Origin: JBKEBQ01 sp047973225
GTDB taxonomy: Bacteria; Bacillota_I; Bacilli_A; Erysipelotrichales; Erysipelotrichaceae
Direction of reading: 5' to 3'
Length of the DNA: 10,717 nucleotides
Assembly (NCBI GenBank): GCA_047973225.1
Contig: JBKEBQ010000050.1
Location: 1-10,717 of the forward strand
In this document: one piece after another, positions 5,801 through 10,717 of the stretch
How positions within the stretch are numbered: the stretch's first letter is position 1
Layout of the letters: every line of letters begins with the position of its first letter
The notes under the pieces: generated by a model
Told to the model about the DNA's origin: nothing
The model's database searches: none
What the model saw: only the letters and a program-made list of their open reading frames with translations
Position numbers and translations under genes: made by a program

Positions 5801-7190
5801 TTTGGGGAATATTGCGATCCTTGGGAGTAGTGGATACGGGAAATCTTATACCATGATCAGTGCTCTTTTATCAATTTTTTCAAGAGTAACAGTAGATGAG
5901 GTTTATGCATACATCTTGGATTTTGGAAATAATGCACTGATCAACTTGCGAAGACTTCCCCATGTTGCGGAGTATATGGTTATGGAGGATGAAGAAAAAT
6001 TAAATAAATTCACGAGAATTCTTTCAAATATTGTGGATGAAAGAAAAAAACTTTTTTCGAATGTGGGGGCAAACCACATATCTATTTATAACCAAATGGT
6101 TAGCGAGAAACTACCTAGCATTATTGTTGCAGTGGATAATTTTGATATTATCAAGGAAGAATTCGATATACTGCAAAGTATGTTTCACAAATTATCTAGA
6201 GATTGTACAAGTCTGGGAATATATTTTATGTTTAGCGGGCAAAAAGCTTCTAGCTTCAAGGCGAGTATGTTTCATAATTTGAAGACAATCATTGCTCTTT
6301 ATGGGCTTGATAAGTATGACTACAAAAATGTAATAGGGAGAGGTGAGTTCCTACCAAAAGAGTTGCCAGGAAGTGCACTTGTTAAAGAGGGGGGAGTGGC
6401 AAGTGTTATGCAGGTGATGTTGCCAGCAAAAGGTGAAGATGATGTTCGTGTTTTGAATGCTTTAAATGAAAAGATAGCATATATCTGTGACAAGTATGTT
6501 GGCAAAGAAGCAAAGGGAATTATGATTGTTGATGAAAATATTACGACAGAAGAAGTTCTAGCGGAGGCAGGGCTGAAGGGTGCGGAATGTACGATAGGAC
6601 TTGATTATGAAAGTGTTGCACCGATTAAGTATGATCTAAAAAAAGTGCCCATTATATCCGTTATTTCATCAGAAGGTAGAGGGAAGAGCAACCTTATTCA
6701 ATTTATTCTTTCACAAAACGTTGAAGATATCGTGGTATTGGATGGCGCTGATCAAAGCTTAAAAGATTTTAAGAAACAATATCCATATTATAAAATAGCC
6801 GAATTAAACGGCTTGATGGATAGCATAGAAAAAAATGAACTCTTTGATAAAATACTTGTGACAGATAGTGGTGACGAGTTTATACGAGGGCTTACGGCAG
6901 CACAAACAAAGATTTTAATGGAAAAAATATCAAAGAAAGAATTGCATTTGGTCATCGCATATAATGTTACAGTTCTTAGAGAAAAAATAGGAGAATTTAC
7001 GAGTGCTTTAAAAACAAATGTATATAATATTGTCCAGACAAATCCTGATAATCAATCTATCGTTTATTTTGATTTTAAAGCAAAGAAAGAAAAATTAAAA
7101 ATAGGAGATGTCATTGTTTCAAATGGTACTCAAAATAAGAAAGTGCGTATTCCTAAGATAGGAGGAAAACATGAAAAAAATTATATATAA
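2871..7190 (+). CDS. essC: T7SS FtsK/SpoIIIE-type ATPase EssC (YukBA)
   Basis: EssC is the membrane motor that recognises WXG100 and other substrates and powers export. The 1439-residue product shows the full layout. The N-terminal part is forkhead-associated-like (about 1-175, with IVIGNDKKCDIV at 89-100), followed by the family motif YHRSPRL (182-188). Two membrane helices lie at about 214-234 and 237-259, then a charged coiled stretch. ATPase domain 1 has Walker A GSTGSGKS (649-656), the LIDFKGGG motif (D681) and Walker B ISDEFAEL (D759-E760), so it looks catalytically competent. Domain 2 has Walker A GSSGYGKS (985-992) but VDNFD (D1089-N1090) in place of Asp-Glu. Domain 3 has a degenerate SSEGRGKS (1266-1273) and no clear Walker B. 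This matches the usual rule that domain 1 hydrolyses ATP while domains 2 and 3 bind substrate or regulate. It overlaps essB by 8 bases and esaA by 20. The C-terminal domain, which varies between strains in other species and selects effectors, ends in GKHEKNYI. Confidence 0.97.
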   Translation: MNNQYLVIIHNGVKMFFTFEENDFSITKQIDDHQLFSANFEGIRISFLENSANVNDVKIEYNQMHTILHYEVIIYKNINYKAYIFNDTIVIGNDKKCDIVMDIKTPIFIECEKTGNRLFTSERIFVSGKSVHTECELTNGDYLFINNELIFVGEGIIKVRSEVESHLKEEYNQTLNINHKAYHRSPRLCYVVNNDTIKIDAPPTKPKNKNKGLIKLIFPPLIMLCVTVGISLFMGRGLFIIISITATLMTLIKSIISFFDERKEAKEEKEKRETKYQEYLVRKSIEINLRVQEELEAIHYQMLEPKEMIDLVKKESRRIYEKSISDADFLEVRIGKHKRKPSFQVDLPEQKITEDYDEMYEKAKKLKSNFKDLDNVGLSIKLTESNIGIIGTKELAVLIVEQILLEVMTFHSYHDVQFLTIFNQDQLKDLSWLSYAPNSKIDAMNIRGLVYNEVLRDQVLGSFVQILKDREQAYQEDNNVFFAPHYIISVLSSKLIKEHQISEFLNKDIRHLGVSIIVVESEIESLKENIKTVIEIYSRQRSKLLIEKGVYVRKDFNIDVLPSKEELLDHARILKGFHHVIGTENGLPKLVTFLEMYEVNRVEQLDIKARWLKNDSTKSLAVRIGVTGDDYVELNAHEKAHGPHGLLAGSTGSGKSETVQTYILSLGINFHPYEVAFLLIDFKGGGMAHMFAKLPHLIGTITNLDKDGAMRALVSIKAELLRRQEIFATYNINHIHQYTRLFKKGKAKQAMPHLFIISDEFAELKQDQPEFMSELVSTARIGRSLGIHLILATQKPSGVVDAQIWSNAKFRLCLKVQDAADSKEMLKTADAANIINPGRGYLQVGNNEIYELFQSAWSGANYFGENTENKLDKRIYMVNRLGQYKILTKDLSGINDNEKIEKMDTELEAVIHEIASVFTDLKVKKVKPIWVEELKKRYYLDDYIEIDFYAKTAHMMFGIVDIPSKQTQITYDKNLEDLGNIAILGSSGYGKSYTMISALLSIFSRVTVDEVYAYILDFGNNALINLRRLPHVAEYMVMEDEEKLNKFTRILSNIVDERKKLFSNVGANHISIYNQMVSEKLPSIIVAVDNFDIIKEEFDILQSMFHKLSRDCTSLGIYFMFSGQKASSFKASMFHNLKTIIALYGLDKYDYKNVIGRGEFLPKELPGSALVKEGGVASVMQVMLPAKGEDDVRVLNALNEKIAYICDKYVGKEAKGIMIVDENITTEEVLAEAGLKGAECTIGLDYESVAPIKYDLKKVPIISVISSEGRGKSNLIQFILSQNVEDIVVLDGADQSLKDFKKQYPYYKIAELNGLMDSIEKNELFDKILVTDSGDEFIRGLTAAQTKILMEKISKKELHLVIAYNVTVLREKIGEFTSALKTNVYNIVQTNPDNQSIVYFDFKAKKEKLKIGDVIVSNGTQNKKVRIPKIGGKHEKNYI
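4920..4927 (+). repeat. G8 homopolymer inside essC
   Basis: Eight Gs in a row encode the glycines of the LIDFKGGG motif of ATPase domain 1 (codons AAA GGG GGG GGA). In AT-rich DNA that elsewhere often uses GGA and GGT, three G-rich glycine codons side by side are unusual. A one-base slip here would abolish most of EssC. Confidence 0.85.
7160..7165 (+). promoter_or_regulatory. Strong ribosome binding site of esaA inside essC
   Basis: A perfect AGGAGG lies five bases before the ATG at 7171, within the last codons of essC. It fixes the esaA start and gives that gene efficient initiation of its own despite the 20-base overlap. Confidence 0.8.
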
Positions 7191-10011
7191 AATTGTGATT
7201 ATGATAGTATGTGTGGCAGTACCGATATTTTTGTATCTTCAAACACCCGATCTTCAAAGTGAAGGCAAAGAATTGGCGGAAACAACGGTTATTTTGGTGA
7301 ACGAAGATGAAGGAATAAAGGTAGAAGATAGGCAATATAACTTTGGACAAATACTTACGGAATCATTTGTGAAAAAAAGTGAATTTAATGCTAAAAATAA
7401 TAATTTTGCGGATGCTTTTAATGCTCTTGAAAATGGAAGTGCAATGTATGTCATTGTGTTTGATCGCGATTTTTCAAAAGCAATTAATAGTTATGATTCC
7501 ACAAACCAAATAAAGGGAAAAGTGGAATATTACTATAATCATACATATGATACTAGTCTTAATGGAAATGTCCAAAGTGAAAATGAAAGAAATAGAATAT
7601 TTGAAGAACTTCAAAATGAAATTTCATCTGTATATACAAAGACAATTGTAAGTAAGGTGGAAGAAACAAAGGAAATGTTAAGAAAAGATATCGACAGTGA
7701 TATTGCACTTAGTGATGGAATCAAGAAAACAAGTGTACAAAACACTGCAAATATTGCAGGTGCTATTAATAGTGCCAATCAACATATCTCAGGTTTTAAA
7801 AATGAAATGGCTGAAAAGATTGCAATTGTTGATGAAAATATTAAAAATTCAAAAGAAATGGAATCAGGAATTGTAAAGAAAGCCAAGGAAAACGAACTTC
7901 TTGTAAACAGCAGTGAAGATTTTCATGAAGTTTTCAAAACTGGTATTGAACAAAACTATAGTACAAATAAAGATGACTATATCATGAGCAGAGATCTTTT
8001 TATGGGTGAGAATGGTATACACTCATATATTACAAAGACGGTTCTCCCTATCTATGCACAGTACGATATGCAATATAAACACAATATTGGACAATTTTTG
8101 AATATTATTGATATTGATGAAAAAGGATTTATGAATATTGCGTTAGACGTGTATGAAGAAAGCAATTATACGGAGCTTAAGGAGTATCTTAAGAGCATGC
8201 AAATAAGTGCACTTGATGTAGAAACAAAAAAAATTAATAAAATTGCATTATTTACGGAAGCTGAAGTTAATGAAATAGTTACAAATGCATATACGAATGC
8301 GGCAGATGTTTATGATGAAAATGAAATTTCATACAATGCAGGTGAATATACAAACCTCAATGAAATATATCAAGGAAATAAAGGTATTTTGCTTGCAGAA
8401 ATCAAAGAGGAAGCAACGAAAAGTTCAATTAATACGGCTGTTTTTCAAAATGCAAATGTGATCGGAGCATCGCCTCTTGCGGATGGAATCCCAGTTGGTA
8501 TGGTTCAAATACAGGAGTCACAGCTTGCGGATTTCAATGCATACAATAGATTTATGGCTATCTTAGAAGAAAAAACAAATCCAATACAAATTCCATATAG
8601 CAATAATAAATGTTATTATATGAACAGTGTGAATAATACAAATTTCAACACCTTAAAAAATATCATAAAGTCGGAGTATGTACCTTATGGTGGTGGATAT
8701 ACGGCTATGCATAATATTGTAAATGAAAATAGCTTGGGAGTTTTAGGTAGCTTTTATGGGCTTTCTGCATTAAACGTTAGTGATGCTAAGATACTGGCAT
8801 TACTAAAAAGAGAATATGCAGATGTAGAAAAGGAAGTTAACTTATTGAATGCCTATGCGAGCAGTTTGTTTTTTAACGCGTTAGAGAAAGAAGCTGTGGC
8901 GAAATTTAACAGTAAATTCTTTGAGGTAGGATCAAAAAACATGTTGGAGTTTAATGATGATGCTCTTCTATTTATGAAAACGAATAGCGAGGTATCAAGT
9001 AGTCTTTTGAAAGAATATGAAAAGAAACATGATCGTAATTTAACAAAACTTCATGAGGATTCTGCATTTATCGTAAATGAATATAATAAATCTAAGGAAC
9101 ATAATGCGAGTATTATAGAATCTGGAAATATTAACTTAAGTGCATATGCGACGATGAGTGATAACAATAGACTAGTCAAAGAAGAAAATACACAAATAAT
9201 TGAGCATATTGCAGGTGTTAAGAAAAACAATACAAATATCAATGGGGTAGCGCAAAAAAACAATAAAGATTATCTAGTTTCTTTAAAAGAACTGTCTGAT
9301 GCAAATGCTGTTCAAGAATCATTTGTTGGAGATTATGAAAAGATCCTAGAAGTGGCAAATGTTAACGGTGTTAGTAATACAAACTTTTTTGATTTCATAA
9401 GCGATCCGATTGCGTATTCAAAACAAGATATTGGTATGAATATTTCAACAACGACTTCATATTTCATAATATTTTGGTTGTTTGCGGGAATTTTTATTAT
9501 TAATGGGTTGTATGATAAATTCAAAAAGCAATTTCTTCTTAATTTGAACCAAAAAGACTTCAGTGATAATAAAGTGATTGGATTTTTCAATAAACATCTT
9601 ATATATATATCGTTACTTATCATTTTTGGGTCTGCGTACGCACTGGCGATTGTAGAGAAGTTTGAGATACAAAATGCATCTATATTTATAGGTGAAATGA
9701 TCGTGATTGCAGTTTTAATTAGTTATATTATGAGGTCTCTTATAAAAAAATCAAGATTCATAGGATATAGTATTATTCTCTTTGTTATTGCAATTATGTA
9801 CATAGTATTATTTGCGAGTGAGGGAAATTTAGCAAATGAAATACTAGCATTACCCTTGATTACATTAGATCATTTTATTATGAGTAATATTTATGAAGTA
9901 ACTTATCCAAATGCATTTATATATGCACTTGTTATATACATAGGGATAGCACTCTTTATCGTATTAGTAGATTTTGTTATTTCCAAAAATAACAAAAGGA
10001 AAGAGCTTTAA
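7171..10011 (+). CDS. esaA: T7SS membrane protein EsaA (YueB-like)
   Basis: EsaA/YueB proteins are large polytopic membrane components of type VIIb systems. They have a long extracellular domain that can project through the wall; B. subtilis YueB is the SPP1 phage receptor. The 946-residue product has one N-terminal membrane helix (about 5-23), followed by the family-typical stretch TTVILVNEDEG and then roughly 730 extracellular residues. These are rich in Asn, Lys and Glu with likely coiled-coil parts around 175-230 and 650-735. Five membrane helices close the protein, at about 764-783, 810-830, 837-855, 863-883 and 916-938, with a basic tail (KNNKRKEL). This one-plus-five layout resembles ABC-2 or Pip/YhgE-type membrane proteins, the known relatives. 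It is slightly shorter than EsaA (about 1009) and YueB (about 1076). The start is fixed by a perfect AGGAGG. It overlaps essC by 20 bases and lies two bases ahead of the essA-like gene. Confidence 0.93.
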   Translation: MKKIIYKIVIMIVCVAVPIFLYLQTPDLQSEGKELAETTVILVNEDEGIKVEDRQYNFGQILTESFVKKSEFNAKNNNFADAFNALENGSAMYVIVFDRDFSKAINSYDSTNQIKGKVEYYYNHTYDTSLNGNVQSENERNRIFEELQNEISSVYTKTIVSKVEETKEMLRKDIDSDIALSDGIKKTSVQNTANIAGAINSANQHISGFKNEMAEKIAIVDENIKNSKEMESGIVKKAKENELLVNSSEDFHEVFKTGIEQNYSTNKDDYIMSRDLFMGENGIHSYITKTVLPIYAQYDMQYKHNIGQFLNIIDIDEKGFMNIALDVYEESNYTELKEYLKSMQISALDVETKKINKIALFTEAEVNEIVTNAYTNAADVYDENEISYNAGEYTNLNEIYQGNKGILLAEIKEEATKSSINTAVFQNANVIGASPLADGIPVGMVQIQESQLADFNAYNRFMAILEEKTNPIQIPYSNNKCYYMNSVNNTNFNTLKNIIKSEYVPYGGGYTAMHNIVNENSLGVLGSFYGLSALNVSDAKILALLKREYADVEKEVNLLNAYASSLFFNALEKEAVAKFNSKFFEVGSKNMLEFNDDALLFMKTNSEVSSSLLKEYEKKHDRNLTKLHEDSAFIVNEYNKSKEHNASIIESGNINLSAYATMSDNNRLVKEENTQIIEHIAGVKKNNTNINGVAQKNNKDYLVSLKELSDANAVQESFVGDYEKILEVANVNGVSNTNFFDFISDPIAYSKQDIGMNISTTTSYFIIFWLFAGIFIINGLYDKFKKQFLLNLNQKDFSDNKVIGFFNKHLIYISLLIIFGSAYALAIVEKFEIQNASIFIGEMIVIAVLISYIMRSLIKKSRFIGYSIILFVIAIMYIVLFASEGNLANEILALPLITLDHFIMSNIYEVTYPNAFIYALVIYIGIALFIVLVDFVISKNNKRKEL

Positions 10012-10013
10012 TT

Positions 10014-10388
10014 ATGTATTTAGAAGAAGGCGTAGATCCTGAAATTTTCAAAGAAAAAAACTCAGATATATCGAAAGCAAAAGCAGGAAAAGACTTATTT
10101 CAAACAAATAAAAAAAGCACTTATAACGTTGATACAAAGCAGCTTTTTAATAAAGAAAGAAAGGTAGAGATACACCAAAATCAAGATGAAATGCTTTTTG
10201 AAAGTACCATTGAATTTGCGAATTATAATTCGCAAGGAAGAATGCAAGAAAAAGAAAGTATGGCTAATTTAATGATTATAGGAATATGCATAATACTTGT
10301 TGTAACCTATATAGTTTATGTTTTTCAAAGAAGAAGCATTCAAAAAATGATAATAAATAGCGATAAGAGTATAAAACGTATTGATTGA
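10014..10388 (+). CDS. essA: EssA/YueC-like T7SS membrane protein
   Basis: EssA/YueC is a small membrane component of type VIIb systems. This 124-residue product has a hydrophilic first part (1-83) containing KDLFQTNKK and QLFNKERKVE, similar in character to the mature part of EssA. One strong membrane helix follows at about 85-105 (LMIIGICIILVVTYIVYVF), then a very basic tail (QRRSIQK...KSIKR). S. aureus EssA is about 152 residues and begins with a signal-like hydrophobic segment, which is missing here. The frame is open only to 9993, where a TAA closes it, and has no earlier ATG, so the segment was not simply overlooked. By the positive-inside rule the tail is cytosolic and the first part outside. 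The gene follows esaA by two bases with GGAAAGAG at 9998-10005 as its ribosome binding site. The call rests on position right after esaA, size, the membrane helix with basic tail, and these short similarities. Confidence 0.75.
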   Translation: MYLEEGVDPEIFKEKNSDISKAKAGKDLFQTNKKSTYNVDTKQLFNKERKVEIHQNQDEMLFESTIEFANYNSQGRMQEKESMANLMIIGICIILVVTYIVYVFQRRSIQKMIINSDKSIKRID

Positions 10389-10460
10389 CTTTAAGTAAAA
10401 AGAAAAACAATAAATTTATTGACGTAACAAAGGAACGTTAGAAAATATATGTAAGATAAG

Positions 10461-10466
10461 AAGGAG
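10461..10466 (+). promoter_or_regulatory. Ribosome binding site of the broken small gene
   Basis: AAGGAG sits seven bases before the ATG at 10474, an ideal spacing. It shows that a real gene started here, although the frame that follows stops after five codons. Confidence 0.6.
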
Positions 10467-10473
10467 ACCAACT

Positions 10474-10576
10474 ATGAATTGTCAAGTATGAAAAAGAAAT
10501 AAAATTGGTCATGACGAAAATAACTCACTATGGAGAAATTTTAAAGATAGAATTAGATGAATCTATTCTAAGTTAA
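10474..10576 (+). pseudogene. Frameshifted small gene fragment, unrecognised
   Basis: The ATG at 10474 with a good ribosome binding site reads MNCQV and then stops at TGA (10489-10491). Shifting by one base, a protein-like frame runs from 10487 to TAA at 10574-10576, reading YEKEIKLVMTKITHYGEILK and ending ELDESILS. Together they look like one small gene of about 34 codons broken by a single-base change, or the start of a longer gene cut by the insertion sequence that meets it here. I do not recognise the product. Its last 14 bases overlap the 3' end of the transposase gene on the other strand. A short functional leader peptide is a less likely reading. Confidence 0.4.
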
Positions 10577-10717
10577 AAGTTTCGCTCTTGTGATATATTG
10601 CATGGATACAGCGAACCAACTTAGCAGCACAATGCCCAAGTGCATTGTAATGGGCTTTACCACACGCTCGTTTTTGATCATAATAGTCTTTGAATGTTTG
10701 GTTATTGCGCACCACAT
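10563..10717 (-). CDS. IS110-family transposase, C-terminal part (runs off the window)
   Basis: The minus strand encodes about 51 C-terminal residues ending at TAG (10563-10565), including FKDYYDQKRACGKAHYNALG and CAAKLVRCIHAIYHKSE. This KR..GK.HY.AL....KL.R.I pattern is the conserved end of IS110/IS1111 transposases, the DEDD enzymes with a C-terminal serine domain that cut and join the element guided by a bridge RNA. The N-terminal catalytic domain would lie beyond 10717, so I cannot say whether the element is intact. IS110 elements lack typical inverted repeats, and I cannot fix the element's end. It converges on the secretion operon and could have inserted into the small gene at 10474. 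Confidence 0.85.
   Translation of the reverse strand, partial: VVRNNQTFKDYYDQKRACGKAHYNALGHCAAKLVRCIHAIYHKSETFNLE

Noticed and set aside
6031..6282. Plus-strand 83-codon frame inside essC
   Set aside because: It is out of phase with essC, which is clearly coding across the whole stretch (domain 2 Walker B region). No known motif is seen.
9333..9623. Minus-strand 96-codon frame opposite the esaA membrane region
   Set aside because: It is the reverse of a membrane-helix coding region and shows no independent signs of being a gene.
10409..10420. Palindrome AATAAATTTATT after essA as an operon terminator
   Set aside because: It is all A and T with no loop or T run behind it, so it is not a credible intrinsic terminator. 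I see no clear terminator after essA.
10419..10451. Possible promoter after essA (TTGACG with TATATG)
   Set aside because: The spacing to TATATG is 21 bases, and at 17 to 18 bases the -10 is only AAAATA or AAATAT, too poor to claim.
1..10717. CRISPR array, tRNA or rRNA genes
   Set aside because: No regularly spaced repeats, cloverleaf-like conserved boxes or ribosomal RNA stretches were noticed on either strand.

Overview
The window carries a compact type VIIb (Bacillota-type) secretion locus set between decayed and mobile DNA. The DNA is strongly AT-rich, codon choice favours ATA, AGA and AAA, and ribosome binding sites are of the AGGAGG type. The gene set is the ESAT-6/Yuk-Ess kind found in low-GC Gram-positives, so the host is a low-GC member of the Bacillota (Bacilli or Clostridia). 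I cannot name a genus from the sequence.

Left flank (1-1053): no intact gene is visible. On the minus strand lie an unrecognised 121-codon reading frame broken by an in-frame TAA (103-468) and the first 45 codons of an IS3-family transposase OrfA (614-751). A 17-base direct repeat occurs at 216-232 and 585-601. A hairpin followed by four Ts (959-1009) may shield the operon from upstream read-through.

Operon (1054-10388), all on the plus strand: a strong sigma-A-type promoter (TTGAAA, 17-base spacer, extended-10 TATAAT) and a short leader with two hairpins, the second terminator-like. Then come esxA (WXG100 protein), a terminator-like hairpin, esaB/yukD (ubiquitin-like), essB/yukC (pseudokinase membrane protein), essC/yukBA (FHA and triple-ATPase motor), esaA/yueB (large membrane and extracellular protein) and an essA/yueC-like membrane protein. 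The order matches the B. subtilis yuk/yue operon rather than the S. aureus ess cluster. From essB on, the genes overlap or almost touch. The terminator after esxA suggests that the abundant small WXG100 protein is made in excess of the machine.

How the parts work together, from what is known of the family: EssC is the membrane motor that recruits and drives export of the EsxA dimer and any partner substrates. EssB, EsaA and EssA form the membrane channel with it, and EsaB is a cytosolic accessory or regulator. The window contains no LXG toxin, immunity protein or Lap/WXG partner genes, so any effectors lie elsewhere.

Right flank (10389-10717): a short reading frame with a good ribosome binding site but a frameshift after five codons, running convergently into the 3' end of an IS110-family transposase that leaves the window. 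The locus is therefore bordered by insertion-sequence material on both sides.

The points most worth a second look are an EssA-like protein without the usual N-terminal signal segment, a G8 homopolymer inside a conserved ATPase motif of essC, the hairpins before and after esxA, and the broken small genes at the two edges. I see no clearly new system; this is a recognisable T7SSb with some unusual details.
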